Positions 21,890 to 32,175 of a stretch of 64,000 nucleotides of DNA are shown piece by piece; the first letter of the stretch is position 1, and each line of letters opens with the position of its first letter. The notes beneath the pieces were generated by a model that was not told the origin of the DNA, did not search any database, and was given only the letters and a program-made list of their open reading frames with translations. Made by a program: the position numbers and the translations under genes. Origin of the DNA: Didemnitutus sp047777955 (GTDB taxonomy: Bacteria; Verrucomicrobiota; Verrucomicrobiia; Opitutales; Opitutaceae). The stretch is from positions 1,302,001 to 1,366,000 of the forward strand of contig NZ_CP180537.1 of assembly GCF_047777955.1 (NCBI RefSeq), given 5' to 3'.

Positions 21890-22807
21890 ATGCCGTCGCC
21901 GTCGTCCGAGCCCATCCGCTACTTCCACCGCGAAAAACGCGTCGTCGAGACCGAGACGGTCTACGGCGAGGACTGGCTGCGCTGGACCTACGAGAGCGCG
22001 CTCGGCCGCGCCTCGCTCCACGCCCTCGTGCGCCGCGCCTGGCTCTCGCGCTACTACGGCTGGCGCATGTCGCGCGGCGACAGCGTCCGGCGCATCCTGC
22101 CCTTCATCGTCGACTATCAGCTCAACGTCGACGAGTTCGCGAAGAGCCCGTTCGTCTTCAAGTCGTTCAACGAGTTCTTCTACCGCGCACTGAAGGAAGG
22201 CGCGCGCCCGATCGCGGCGCCGGCGGACGACCGGGTCGCCGTGCTCCCGGCGGACGGACGCCACCTGGCGTTTCAAAACGTCGACGGCGCGGCCGGTTTC
22301 TACGCCAAGGGCCAGCGCTTCGACCTCGCGTCGTTCCTCGGCGACGCCGAGCTGGCGCGCGCGTTCGCCGGCGGCGCGATGCTGATCTCGCGGCTCTGCC
22401 CGGTCGACTACCACCGCTTCCACTTCCCGGTCGCCGGCACGCCCGCAGCGGCGCGCCTGATCAACGGCTGGCTCTACTCCGTCTCGCCGATCGCGCTGCG
22501 CCGCAACCTCGGCTACCTCTGGGAAAACAAGCGCATGGTCACGCTCGTCGACTCACCGGTGTTCGGCCGCGTCGCCGTCTGCGAGATCGGCGCCACGATG
22601 GTGGGCACGATCTTCCAGTCCTACGTGCCGGACCGCGCGGTGAAGAAGGGCGACGAGAAGGGCCTGTTCCGCTTCGGCGGCTCGTGCGTCGTGACGCTCT
22701 TCGAGCCGGGACGGATCACGCTCGACCGCGACCTCGTCGAGCAAAGCGCGAACCAGCTCGAGGTCTACGCCCGCATGGGCGAGCGACTCGGCGTCGCGGC
22801 CCGCTGA
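21890..22807 (+). CDS. psd: Phosphatidylserine decarboxylase proenzyme
   Basis: 305 residues. Conserved features are FNEFFYRALKEGARPI, VLPADGRHLAF, the catalytic His region CPVDYHRFHFPV, ENKRMVTLVD, IGATMVGTI and the cleavage motif FGGSCV, where Ser265 should become the pyruvoyl group (the family has LGST/GGSS-type sites). It makes phosphatidylethanolamine from phosphatidylserine at the inner membrane. No PssA gene is adjacent. The amidase gene follows 6 bases downstream. Confidence 0.94.
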   Translation: MPSPSSEPIRYFHREKRVVETETVYGEDWLRWTYESALGRASLHALVRRAWLSRYYGWRMSRGDSVRRILPFIVDYQLNVDEFAKSPFVFKSFNEFFYRALKEGARPIAAPADDRVAVLPADGRHLAFQNVDGAAGFYAKGQRFDLASFLGDAELARAFAGGAMLISRLCPVDYHRFHFPVAGTPAAARLINGWLYSVSPIALRRNLGYLWENKRMVTLVDSPVFGRVAVCEIGATMVGTIFQSYVPDRAVKKGDEKGLFRFGGSCVVTLFEPGRITLDRDLVEQSANQLEVYARMGERLGVAAR

Positions 22808-22813
22808 TCCCCC

Positions 22814-24370
22814 ATGAAAGGCCTTCTGCTCGTCCTCCTCGCCTCGGCCACCGTGCTGCGAGCCGAATTTCGCTGGGCGGAAAAATCCCTCGCCGAGCTC
22901 CAGGCGGAGATGACCGCCGGCCGCGTGACCGCCGAGCAGCTGACGCAGGACTACCTCGCGCGCATCGCCGCGCTCGACCGCGCCGGTCCGCAGCTGCACG
23001 CCGTGCTCGAGGTCAATCCCGACGCGCTCGCCCTCGCCCGCGCCCTCGACGCCGAGCGTCGCGCCGGCCGGGTCCGCGGGCCGCTGCACGGCATCCCCAT
23101 TTTGGTGAAGGACAACCTCGACACGGCCGACGCCCTGCAGACGACCGCCGGCTCGCTCGCGCTCGTCGGGCAGAAAGTCCCGCGCGACGCGCAGGTGGTC
23201 GCCCGGTTGCGCGCCGCCGGTGCGGTGCTGCTCGGCAAGGCGAACATGACCGAGTGGGCGAACTTCCGCGGCAGCAACTCCAGCAGCGGCTGGAGCGCGC
23301 GCGGCGGCCAGACGCGCAACCCCTACGCGCTCGACCGCAATCCCTCCGGCTCCAGCTCCGGCTCGGCCGTCGCGGTCTCGGCCAATCTGTGCGCCGCCGC
23401 CATCGGCACGGAGACGAACGGTTCGATCGTCTCTCCCGCCTCGGCCAACGGCGTCGTCGGTTTCAAGCCCACCGTCGGGCTCGTCAGCCGCAGCGGCATC
23501 ATCCCGATCGCGGCGTCGCAGGACACCGCCGGGCCGCTGACGCGCACCGTGGCCGACGCCGCGCTCGTGCTCGCCGCCATTGCCGGCGCCGACGAGCGCG
23601 ACGCGGCGACGCAGGCGATCCCGGCCGGCCTGCTGACGCAACTCGCCGCGCCCTTGCCGGCCCAGGCGCTGCGCGGGGCGCGCCTTGGCGTCGTGCGCGG
23701 GCCGTTCGGGCTGCCCGGCCGGCTCGACCCCGCGCTCGACCGCCTGGTGGCGCAGCTGCGCGCGGCCGGCGCCGACGTGACGGACGAAGTCAAGATCGCG
23801 TCGCTGGGAAAATTCGGCGGCGCGACCTACGAGGTGCTTTCCTACGAGTTCAAGGACGGCCTGAACCGCTACCTGGCCGAGCCCGGCCGCCAGACCCCGA
23901 TGAAGTCGCTCGCGGACCTGATCGCCTTCAACGAGGCCCACGCCGCGGAGGAGATGGCGTTCTTCGGCCAGCAGGATTTTCTTGCCGCGCGGCAGCGCGG
24001 TCCGCTGACCGAGCAAGCGTATCGCGACGCGCTCGCGACCTGCCGCCGCCTCGCGCGCACGGAGGGACTCGACGCGGCGTTCGATGCCGGGAAGTTCGAC
24101 GCGCTGGTCATGCTCACGCGCGGGCCGGCGGCGCTGACGGACCACGTGCTCGGCGAGGGCAGCGCCGGCAGCAGCTCGACACTGGCCGCGGTGGCCGGTT
24201 ATCCGAGCGTGACCGTGCCGGCGACGGAGATGGCCGGCCTGCCGGTCGGCGTGTCGTTCGTCGGTCGCGCCTGGAGCGACGCGCGGCTGCTGGCACTCGC
24301 GGCGGATTTCGAGGCGCACACCCGCGCGCGCCGCGCCCCGGAGTTCCGGCCGACGGCCGCCGTGCCCTGA
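22814..24370 (+). CDS. Secreted amidase (amidase-signature family)
   Basis: 518 residues with an N-terminal signal sequence (LLLVLLASATVLRA). The Ser-cisSer-Lys triad is present: Lys99 in IPILVKDNLD, the cis-Ser in NPSGSSSGSA, and the nucleophile Ser204 in ETNGSIVSP. GLPVGVSFVGRAWSD is near the C-terminus. The length and export signal match the periplasmic amidase/GatA-like enzymes of Gram-negatives rather than the tRNA amidotransferase subunit. The substrate is unknown. It is probably co-transcribed with psd. Confidence 0.9.
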   Translation: MKGLLLVLLASATVLRAEFRWAEKSLAELQAEMTAGRVTAEQLTQDYLARIAALDRAGPQLHAVLEVNPDALALARALDAERRAGRVRGPLHGIPILVKDNLDTADALQTTAGSLALVGQKVPRDAQVVARLRAAGAVLLGKANMTEWANFRGSNSSSGWSARGGQTRNPYALDRNPSGSSSGSAVAVSANLCAAAIGTETNGSIVSPASANGVVGFKPTVGLVSRSGIIPIAASQDTAGPLTRTVADAALVLAAIAGADERDAATQAIPAGLLTQLAAPLPAQALRGARLGVVRGPFGLPGRLDPALDRLVAQLRAAGADVTDEVKIASLGKFGGATYEVLSYEFKDGLNRYLAEPGRQTPMKSLADLIAFNEAHAAEEMAFFGQQDFLAARQRGPLTEQAYRDALATCRRLARTEGLDAAFDAGKFDALVMLTRGPAALTDHVLGEGSAGSSSTLAAVAGYPSVTVPATEMAGLPVGVSFVGRAWSDARLLALAADFEAHTRARRAPEFRPTAAVP

Positions 24371-24440
24371 GCGCGGGGAGGAAACGGCTCTTGCGTTTCC
24401 CCACCCAAAATCCGAAATCCCGGAGCGAAAATCCGATCAC

Positions 24441-24521
24441 GCTCGGGTGATGGAATGGCAGACATGCGGGTCTTAGAAGCCCGTGACGCAAGTCGTGTGG
24501 GTTCGAGTCCCACCCCGAGCA
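24441..24521 (+). tRNA. tRNA-Leu (TAG)
   Basis: 81 nt, a type II tRNA with a variable arm. The acceptor stem is GCTCGGG/CCCGAGC with discriminator A. The anticodon stem is CGGGT/GCCCG with loop CTTAGAA (anticodon TAG), and the T arm contains TTCGAGTC. CCA is not encoded. It lies between the amidase and the MFS gene. Confidence 0.94.
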
Positions 24522-24641
24522 AATTTCGAGGGCCGGAAACGGAGCGCGGCGGCGGGGCGGGCTAATGATTCCGCGGAGCCGGGCTGCTAGAACAGGCGCG
24601 TTTCTTGACTCGGAGGCCGAGGTCGCGGCTAGTGGGCGCGC

Positions 24642-25874
24642 ATGAGTCCACGCCCGACCCGCGCCGCTGCCGGCGTGTCCAGCCCGCCCGACGCCCACGC
24701 GACGGTGATGAACATCCTGTTCGCGCTGAGCCTCGCGCACCTGCTGAACGACACGTTCCAGGCCATGCTGCCGGCGATCTACCCGCTGCTGAAGAGCTCG
24801 TATCACCTGACGTTCACGCAGATCGGGCTCATCACGCTGACCTACCAGCTGACCGGCTCGCTGCTGCAGCCGGTGGTGGGTTACTACACGGACCGCCGGC
24901 CGCAGCCGTATTCGCTGCCGGTGGGCATGGGGTTCACGCTCGGCGGCATGGCGCTGCTGTCGCAGGCGCACACGTTTCCGCTCATGGCGCTGGCGGCGGG
25001 GCTGATGGGCGTGGGCTCGTCGGTGTTCCACCCGGAGGCCTCGCGCGTGGCGCGCATGGCGTCGGGCGGGCGGCACGGTTTCGCGCAGTCGCTGTTCCAG
25101 GTCGGCGGCAACTTCGGCACCTCGCTCGGGCCGTTGCTGGCCGCGGCGATCATCATCCCGCGCGGGCAGGCGCACATCCTGTGGTTCACGCTGCTCGCGC
25201 TCGGCGGCATCTTCCTGCTCACCCGGATCGGCGCGTGGTATCAGGCGAACCTCCACCGGCTGCGGCTGAAGGCGGCGGCGCACGGCGACTTCGTGCCGGT
25301 GCGCCTGAGCCGGGGCAAGGTCGCGTGGGCGCTGACGGTGCTCGTGGCGCTGATCTTCTCGAAATATTTCTACCTGATCAGCCTGACGAACTACTACACG
25401 TTCTACCTCATCGGGAAATTCGGCGTCTCGGTGCAGGCGTCGCAGGTCTACCTGTTCGTGTTCCTGTTCGCGGTGGCGGCGGGCACGATCATCGGCGGCC
25501 CGGTAGGCGACCGCATCGGGCGGAAGCGCGTGATCTGGATCTCGATCCTCGGCGTGGCGCCGTTCTCGCTCGTGCTGCCGCACGTCGGGCTCGCGGGCAC
25601 GATCGCCCTGACGGTCGTCATCGGGCTGATCCTGGCCTCGGCGTTCTCGGCCATCCTCGTCTACGCGCAGGAACTCGTGCCGGGCAACGTGGGCCTGGTG
25701 GCCGGGCTGTTCTTCGGCCTGGCGTTCGGCGCGGCCGGCATCGGCTCGGCGCTGCTCGGGCGGCTGGCGGACCACACCAGCATCGCGACGGTGTTCGACG
25801 TCGCGGCGTGGTTCCCGCTCATCGGCCTGCTGACCGCCTTCCTGCCGGAGGTCGAGGTGCGCCGGAAGGCCTAG
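24642..25874 (+). CDS. MFS transporter of the fosmidomycin-resistance (Fsr) family
   Basis: 410 residues, 12 predicted membrane helices. The N-terminus has LSLAHLLNDTFQAMLPAIYPLL, followed by the family block GSSVFHPEASRVA and SLFQVGGNFGTSLGPL, and the MFS motif GDRIGRKRV between helices 8 and 9. Fsr proteins export fosmidomycin and related small molecules, but the natural substrate is usually unknown. It is monocistronic as far as I see. Confidence 0.92.
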   Translation: MSPRPTRAAAGVSSPPDAHATVMNILFALSLAHLLNDTFQAMLPAIYPLLKSSYHLTFTQIGLITLTYQLTGSLLQPVVGYYTDRRPQPYSLPVGMGFTLGGMALLSQAHTFPLMALAAGLMGVGSSVFHPEASRVARMASGGRHGFAQSLFQVGGNFGTSLGPLLAAAIIIPRGQAHILWFTLLALGGIFLLTRIGAWYQANLHRLRLKAAAHGDFVPVRLSRGKVAWALTVLVALIFSKYFYLISLTNYYTFYLIGKFGVSVQASQVYLFVFLFAVAAGTIIGGPVGDRIGRKRVIWISILGVAPFSLVLPHVGLAGTIALTVVIGLILASAFSAILVYAQELVPGNVGLVAGLFFGLAFGAAGIGSALLGRLADHTSIATVFDVAAWFPLIGLLTAFLPEVEVRRKA

Positions 25875-25983
25875 GGCGGGCGCGCGGCCGCGGGATTTCG
25901 TGAGGCGGACAGTCCGCCGGCGCCGCTTTGCGATGGCGCCGGGCGGCGCGGTGCGGACAATCGCCGGCGACCCCGCTTACCCC

Positions 25984-27347
25984 ATGAAGACTCGCACCTG
26001 CTTGTTGCTGGCGCTCGCGACGCTGTTCGGCGTCGCGCAGGCGAAAATCGGCGATCGTTTTCCGTCGGAGAAGAAAGTCGTGATCGATCCGGTCACGGGC
26101 GTGCCGCTGACGTTCCTGACCAGCACGCCCGCGGGCGACTCGAAGATCTACCCGACCCACCGGCAGTGGACGGCCGACGGCAAGTGGGTCGTCTTCCGCT
26201 CGAATCGCGTGCGCGGCGAGGCGATGGCGGTGAACGAGGAGAGCGGTGTCATCGTCCAGGTCACCGAGGGCGGCTACATCGGCATGCTCTGCCTCGCGTC
26301 GCACGCGATGAAGATGTATTTCTTCCGTCCCGAGGGCGGCCTGCCGGCGCCCGCCGCGCCCCGCACCGGCGCCGAGGCGCGCCCGGGGGCGCCCCGGCCG
26401 TCGCAGCTCGTCGAGGTGGACCTCGGAAAGTTGTTTGCCGACAGCGAGGCCGGGCGCGTGACGCGGGCGGCGGACTACGAACGCGTGTGCGGCACGATCC
26501 CGCTCGACTGGGGCGCGGGCGGCGACCTCGCGATCGATGCCGACGAGCAGGCGGCGTATTTCCGGGTGGCGAAGGAGGAGGCGGCCAAGCACCTGCCGGC
26601 GGACGCGAAGATCGAGGCGAATTTCGGTCCGCGCCACCTGGGCGCGGGTCCGACCGGGCTCGGCCGCATGGACCTGAAGACCGGTGCGCTTGGGTTCATC
26701 GTCGCGGTGCCGTTCCAGATCGGTCACGTGCAGACGAATCCCTGGGTGCCGGGCGAGATCGTCTTCTGCTGGGAAACCGGCGGCAAATCCCGCAGCGCAC
26801 GTGGACGGTGCGCGCCGACGGCACGGGCCTGCGGCCGCTGTTCCCCGAGGCGCCGTGGGACTGGGTGACGCACGAGGCCGTGATCTCGAAGGACGAGGTG
26901 GCGCTGGCCATCCTCGGTCATCGCGCGCCGGGCACGAACGACGCGTGGGGACCGTGCGGCACGCGCGAGCACCCGACCGGGCTCGCGATCGTGAACCTCC
27001 GCACCCGTGAGATGCGCATCGCCGGCCAGACCAAGCGCGGCAGCGGTCTCTGGCATGTGCACGGCTCGCCCGACGGGCGCTGGGCCGTCGGCGACGATTT
27101 CGGACGCAACCTCTACCTGATCGATCGCACCAACGACGAGATGATCCTCCTCTCCGCCGGCCACAAGGCCACGGCGGCCGACCACGTGCACCCGACGTTC
27201 AGCCCCGACGGCACGCGCATCGAAATCCAGTCCGCCATGCTCTCGGCCGACGGACGCTCGATGAACATCTGCATCGTGCCCGTGCCCGCGGCGCTGCGGC
27301 AGCGGACCTACCCGAAGCCGGCGCCGATCGGGCAGGAAAACCCCTGA
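25984..27347 (+). CDS. Oligogalacturonate lyase-like (PL22) beta-propeller, exported (frameshifted in this sequence)
   Basis: One C is missing at 26789-26791; restoring it gives 454 residues from ATG 25984 with signal peptide CLLLALATLFGVAQA. Propeller blades begin with FPSEKKVVIDPVTGVPLTFLT, then WTADGKWVVFRSNR. The Ogl-type metal-site histidines appear in QIGHVQTNPW, WVTHEAV, LWHVHGSPDGRW and DHVHPTFSPDG. PL22 enzymes cleave unsaturated oligogalacturonides in pectin breakdown. The spacing of these histidines is the main support, so a non-enzymatic TolB-like propeller is the alternative. Confidence 0.72.
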
Positions 27348-27372
27348 CGGCGGCGCGAGCGCCGGCCGGGCG

Positions 27373-29818
27373 TCACGAGGAAGCGAGCAGGCGGCGAACC
27401 GCGGCCTGCAGCGCGCCGATGTCGAAGGGCTTGGCGAGGCACGGCGAGCGCGTCTCGCCGGCGGGCAGCAGGTGCCGGCCGTAGCCGGTGGCGTAGATCA
27501 CGCGCAGGTCGGGCTTGTCCTGGCGGAGGCGGTTGGCGAGCTCGCGGCCGTCGAGCGAGCCGGGCATGACGATGTCGGTCAGGAGCAGGTCGATCCGGTC
27601 GCGGTGCTGCTGCCAGAGCGCGAGCGCTTCGTCGCCGTTGGCGGCGGCGAGCACGCGATAGCCGTCGTGCTCGAGGCAGAGCTGGACCAGTTCGCGCACG
27701 GGCGGCTCGTCCTCCGCGAGGAGGATCGTGGCGGGTGAACGTTCTCCCGCCGTCGCGGCGGCCGCGGGCAAGGTTGCGGTGGCCGGGATCGGGGCGGAGC
27801 CGGCGGCGGGGAGGTAGACGTCGAACGTCGTGCCGACGCCGACGGTGCTGCTGACCTCGATCCAGCCCTGGTGTTGCTGGACGATGCCGTAGACCGTGGC
27901 GAGGCCGAGTCCGGTGCCGCGCCCGACCTCCTTGGTGGTGAAGAAGGGCTCGAAGAGGCGCGCGAGGTGCGCGGGCGCGATGCCGGTGCCGGTGTCGCGG
28001 ACGGTGATGACGACGAAGCGCCCGGCGCGGGCGCCAGCGGGGCGGCGCTCGAGTCCGGCCGCGTCGACCTCCGCCGTGCGTGTGGCCAGCGTGAGCGTGC
28101 CGGACTTCGGCATGGCATCGCGGGCGTTCACGGAGAGGTTGAGCACGATCTGCTCGAGCATGCTGGGGTCGGCGCGGACGACCGGCAGGGCCGGGTCGCA
28201 GTGCAGCTCGATCGCGATCTGCTCGCCGAGCAGGCGCGCGAGCAGCTGCTGCATGGCGCGGAGCGTGTCGTTCACGTCGAGCAGGGTGGGCTGCATCGCC
28301 TGCTGGCGGCTGAAGGTGAGGAGCTGGCGCGTGAGCGCGGCGCCGCGGCGGGCGACGTCCTCGATTTGCTGGAGGGGGTTGCGCAGGTCGGACGGCAGGC
28401 GCGGCTCGCGGAGCAGGATCTGAGCGTGGCCGAGCACGACGGTAAGCAGGTTGTTGAAGTCGTGGGCGACGCCGCCGGCGAGCTGGCCGACAGCCTCCAT
28501 TTTCTGGGACTGGCGGAGCTTCTGCTCCATGCGAATGCGGTCGGTGAGATCCTCGAAGACCGCGAGCGTCTTGTCGCCGATAATGCTGGTGACGACGAGC
28601 ACGAGGCGTTCCGAGCCGTCGGCGCAGGCGATGGCGACCTCGGTGCTGTGGGCGGACTCCCCGCTGGCGGCGAGCTGGGCGACGCCCGCGCGCCAGCGGG
28701 CGGCGACCTCGCGGCGCTTGGCGGCGTCGGGGTAGGCGCGGCGGAACCAGTCGTCGAGCGTCGGGATGTCGCTCCGCTGGTAGCCGAAGAGGGCCGTGAA
28801 CTTGCGATTCACGAACTCGACGCGGTTGCGCTCGTCGGTCCAGGCGGCGGCGATCGGCAGGTCCTCGAGGAGGCGGCGGAACTGCTGTTCGCTGGCCGCC
28901 AGCTCGCGCGTGCGCCGGGCGACCTGGCGGCGGAGCAGGTAGGTCCACGTGACGAACGCGACGAGCAGCGCGCTCAGGCCGGCGATGCCGCGCCAGACCC
29001 AGGCGGGCACCTGCCAGCGCGGCTTGGCCGGATCCTCGCCGGTCCAGCGGGCGAAGACGCGCAGGCGCTGCTCGGTCGGCACGCGGGCCAGGCCGCGGGC
29101 GAGGATGTCGCGCAGGCGCTCGTCGCCGCGGCGCACGGCGAAATGCTGGGGCACGGTGAACACGATCTCGGGCAGCGGCCGGAGATTGGTGAAGCCCTGC
29201 TCGGCGATCACGAAGGCGCCGACGGGCAGCGTCTCGAGCATCGCGTCGATCTCGCCGAGGAAAGCTGGCGGAAGCCCTCGGCGGTGTTGGCCACGGGCAC
29301 CGCGACGACTTCGGGGTGGTGCTGGAGCAGCCAGGCGTGGGCGCCCGCGCTGCGCACGACGCCGACGCGCCGGCCGGCAAGCTCGGCGAAACCGGTCTTC
29401 CACGGCGAGGCGGCGGTGACGTAGAGGACGTTCGGCACCGAGAGGTAGGCCTCGGTGAAGGAGAGGAAGGCCTCGCGTTCCGGCGTGCGCGTCAGGGTGC
29501 CGAGCAGGTCGACCTCGCCCCGGCGCACGCCCTCGAGCACGGCGTCCCAGGTCGGATAGTGCACGGCCTCGATCTTCACGTTCAGCTCGGCGGCGACGAG
29601 GTCGAGGATCTCCGGGGTGATGCCGGCGACACGGCCGTCCGCGCGAAAGAACTCGAACGGCGGAAACGCCGGGTCGGGCGCGTAGCGCAGCGCGCCGCGC
29701 TGTTGGAGGAAGCGCCGTTCCTCCGGCGTGAGCGGATCCGGCGCCGCGGCGAGACGGGGAAGGTCAACCAGACTGCGCCGACCAGGAAGATAAACCGAAG
29801 CATCGCGACGCGGGGCAT
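27373..29818 (-). CDS. Second hybrid sensor kinase with periplasmic solute-binding sensor (two frameshifts in this sequence)
   Basis: Adding one base at 29756-29759 (G run) and one near 29266-29272 joins three frames into 815 residues. Order: signal sequence (MLRFIFLVGAVWLTF), a family-3 solute-binding domain (ALRYAPDPAFPPFEFF.. to about 255), a membrane helix (IAGLSALLVAFVTWTYLL), PAS, HisKA with GGVAHDFNNLLTVVLGH, HATPase (NLSVNARDAM, RGTGLGLATVYGI) and a receiver (LAEDEPPVRELV, LTDIVMPGSLDG). The architecture is the same as the kinase at 15837, so these are paralogs. ATG 29818 is chosen; ATG 29803 is possible. Confidence 0.83.
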
Positions 29819-29894
29819 CACCGGCGGACTGTGACGCGCGGGTTGTCCGCGGTCGAGCAAATGCCCGGGAGTCGCGCCCGGGCGCGCACCGCCG

Positions 29895-29922
29895 CCCTCC
29901 GGCCGTGCACCCGGCCGGAGGG
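29895..29922 (-). terminator. GC hairpin downstream of the 106-residue gene
   Basis: CCCTCCGGCCG (29895-29905) and CGGCCGGAGGG (29912-29922) form a perfect 11-bp stem with a 6-base loop, 17 bases after the stop of the small gene at 29939. No T-tract follows on the minus strand, so termination is only suggested. Confidence 0.35.
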
Positions 29923-29938
29923 GCGAGGGCGCCTCCGC

Positions 29939-30259
29939 TCAGGCGGCGGAGGCGCGGGCGAACATCCGGAGGATGACCTCGCCGCCGGGCAGTTGGGCGA
30001 AGAAGGCGTCGCGCCGCTGTCGGGCCTCGTGGAGATTCGAGGTCTTGAGCGAGGCGCGGATGCGCTGCTTCGTGAACGGATCCGGGAAAAGGGTGTAGTG
30101 GATGAACCACGTCCCGTTGTTGTTGAACAGGTGGTGATTCGGCCCGCCCGAGTTCGCCTGCGGGCGAGTCGAGAGGCGGGGGAAACCCGCCTGCGCGCGC
30201 GGAGCGGCCGGCTGGGCTTCAGCGTTCAGGGTAACGACGGGAGCGGTGGCGGTGTTCAT
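29939..30259 (-). CDS. Small protein resembling the N-terminal arm-binding domain of tyrosine recombinases
   Basis: 106 residues. The N-terminal 35 are Ala/Pro-rich and probably disordered. The rest, NNNGTWFIHYTLFPDP, KQRIRASLKTSNLHEARQRR and DAFFAQL, has the strand-strand-strand-helix pattern of integrase arm-binding domains (W..Y..G..R.SL.T....A...R). No catalytic domain follows; the frame simply ends. ATG 30259 has no Shine-Dalgarno, and a terminator-like hairpin with a T-tract ends just upstream. Function unknown; it may be a DNA-binding protein derived from a recombinase. Confidence 0.6.
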   Translation of the reverse strand: MNTATAPVVTLNAEAQPAAPRAQAGFPRLSTRPQANSGGPNHHLFNNNGTWFIHYTLFPDPFTKQRIRASLKTSNLHEARQRRDAFFAQLPGGEVILRMFARASAA

Positions 30260-30263
30260 GGGA

Positions 30264-30298
30264 GAAAAACAAAAAGGCCGCCCGGGATCGGGCGGCCT
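30264..30298 (-). terminator. Strong intrinsic terminator directly before the 106-residue gene
   Basis: On the minus strand AGGCCGCCCG (30298-30289) pairs perfectly with CGGGCGGCCT (30284-30275) around a 4-base loop and runs into TTTTTGTTTTT. The T-tract ends 4 bases before ATG 30259. It can end transcription from the SF0329 gene or act as an attenuator for the small gene. Confidence 0.8.
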
Positions 30299-30519
30299 GT
30301 GATTTGGAAAGGGGATTTAGGGTTGAGACTAAATTGGCTGTTACAGGGCGCCCGGGAGTGTTCGCGTAATAGCTTTCGACGTGGCATACCACGGCGTAAG
30401 GTTCAGCGAGACTTTGACGGAGACCTGAATCATTTAAGGTGCACGAGGACTACGGGAGCGGCGCGGCACGTCAACACCGGGTTTCCGGCTATGACAGGAA
30501 GCCGAAGGCGCGGTGCCGC
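30299..30519 (-). promoter_or_regulatory. AT-richer leader between the SF0329 gene and the 106-residue gene
   Basis: About 220 bases without an open frame, clearly less GC-rich than its surroundings. It contains short inverted repeats (CGTGG 30380-30384 with CCACG 30389-30393, and TTCAG/CTGAA arms around 30402-30430). With the terminator at 30264-30298 this is the layout of an attenuator, riboswitch or small RNA on the minus strand. I match it to no known RNA family. Confidence 0.35.
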
Positions 30520-30957
30520 TCAGGCGTGGAGCGGCCAGCCCTCGGCGGCGGCGCGCAGGGCGGCGACGCGCCGGACGAGCGGATGGCCAAGCTCTTCGGC
30601 GGTGAGCTTTTCGAAACGCCGGCGGCCGAGGCGGCGGTCGGCCAGCGCCAGGGCGCGCACCAGCGGCTCGGGGGAGGCCAGCAGTTCGACGAACGGGGTG
30701 CGCAGGTGATCGTGCAGGGCGCCCAGCAGGTCCCGCGCGCTGTCGTAGAACTCGGCGTTGGGATCGAACGGGGCCGCGAGTTTCTCCCACGACGGCATGT
30801 CGGCGCGGCTGAAAAGCTCCTCCTTGTCCCATGTCAGCCAGGCGCGGCCGTCGCCTTCAGTGAGGTTACGGTAGACGGTGTAGTGGATCTGCAGCCGGCC
30901 GCCGAGAGCGGGGGCGAACTGTTCCTCCAGGCGGTGTTTGAGCTGGCTCCATTGCAT
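30520..30957 (-). CDS. SF0329-family hypothetical protein
   Basis: 145 residues from ATG 30957. It begins MQWSQLKHRLEEQFAPALGG and continues RLQIHYTVYR and GRAWLTWDKEEL, the recognisable opening of SF0329-type proteins (W-S-L-K..E..F, R..Y, R.W...D..E). The C-terminal half is helical and Leu/Ala/Arg-rich. No function is known for the family. It is the last gene of the minus-strand run that starts at 33125. Confidence 0.75.
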   Translation of the reverse strand: MQWSQLKHRLEEQFAPALGGRLQIHYTVYRNLTEGDGRAWLTWDKEELFSRADMPSWEKLAAPFDPNAEFYDSARDLLGALHDHLRTPFVELLASPEPLVRALALADRRLGRRRFEKLTAEELGHPLVRRVAALRAAAEGWPLHA

Positions 30958-31022
30958 GCGGGGAAGGGTGGACAAGGAAGACGCGCCAGCGGATGCGTTC
31001 TTAGCCAGAAAGCGGCGCGGGC

Positions 31023-32175
31023 TCACCAGCCGTTCACGCGCGGCCACTCGGCGACGAGGTCGCGCGTGCCGTTGACCACGAAGTAGCGGTCGTGCGCGGC
31101 GGCGGTGGGACAGGCGTGGTTGGGCAGGATGCGCACGCGGCTGCCGATGGGGAAGGCGTCGGGCGCGAGCGGCTCGGCGCTGACGACGAGGCCGTGTTCC
31201 TGCCACGTCCGCGCGACACGCAGGCCGGGCAGCCGCCGGCCGTCGAGGTCGCAGACGAAGCCGTAGCCGGCGTTCTTCTCCGGGGCAGCGCGGCGGTGGC
31301 GGTGTCCTTCGAGAGCGCGAACGAGCCGGCGTCGATCAGGAACTCGTGCGGCCGGTGCGCCGGGCGGCCGATGACCTCGGCGAGCACGCTGAGCGCGATG
31401 TCGTCGTAGCCGCAGGCGCCGATCCCGGCCTGGTAGCAATCCCAGAACATGTAGACGCCCGCGCGAAGCTCGGTGATGCCGGCGAGGTCCGCCGCGGCGA
31501 CGGCGGTCGGACTCGAACCGAGGCTGAGCAGCGCGCAGGGAAGCCGGCGGCGTGCAGCCGCGCGGCGGCGGTGCGCAGCGCGCTGGCCTCGAGCGCGGCG
31601 ACGCGGGCGAATCCGGCGGCGTCGCGCTCCGCGTAGGAAAATCCGCCGTGCGTCGCGACGCCCGCGAAGAGCGGCCCGAGTTCCTGCGCCACGGGGATGA
31701 GCTCGGGGCTGTCGGGCGGCAGTCCGCCGCGGCGGTCGCCGCTGTCGATCTCGATCAGGGCGCGGAAGCGCACGCGCTCGGCGCGTGCGTGCGTGCGCAG
31801 GGCGCGCGCGGCGGCGGCGTGATCGACCATGACGGCGAGGTCGACGCCGGCGCGGGCGAGCGCGGTGCAGCGCGGGAGCTTTCCGGGGCCGAGGCCGACG
31901 GCGTAGAAGATGTCGCGCCAGCCGTGGTGCGCGAAATACTCGGCCTCGCGCAGGGTCGAGACCGTGATCGCGCCCTCGGGCGGCGGGGCGGCGAGGTGGG
32001 CGATGTCGGCGCTCTTGGCCGTCTTCAGGTGCGGCCGGAACCGCACGCCCTTGATCGCGGCGGTCGCGGCCAGGCGCGCGAGGTTGTGGGCGAGTTTGCC
32101 GCGCTCGAGCACGAGGCAGGGCGTGGGCAGCTGCTCGAGCGTGGGCGCGGGGCGCGAGGGAAATTCGGAGCTCAC
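31023..32175 (-). CDS. D-threonine aldolase/D-serine dehydratase-like PLP enzyme (two frameshifts in this sequence)
   Basis: Adding one base at 31538-31540 and one at 31281-31285 gives 384 residues. The alanine-racemase-type barrel has LPTPCLVLERGKLAHNL, RFRPHLKTAKSADIA (PLP Lys), ALIEIDSGDRRGG and VATHGGFSY. The C-terminal domain has VYMFWDCYQAGIG and the metal-binding His/Cys of ILPNHACPTAAAHD, as in D-Thr aldolase/DSD enzymes. GTG 32175 overlaps the stop of the upstream racemase-like gene (GTGA). The pair suggests D-amino-acid (serine or 3-hydroxyaspartate) breakdown. Confidence 0.85.
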
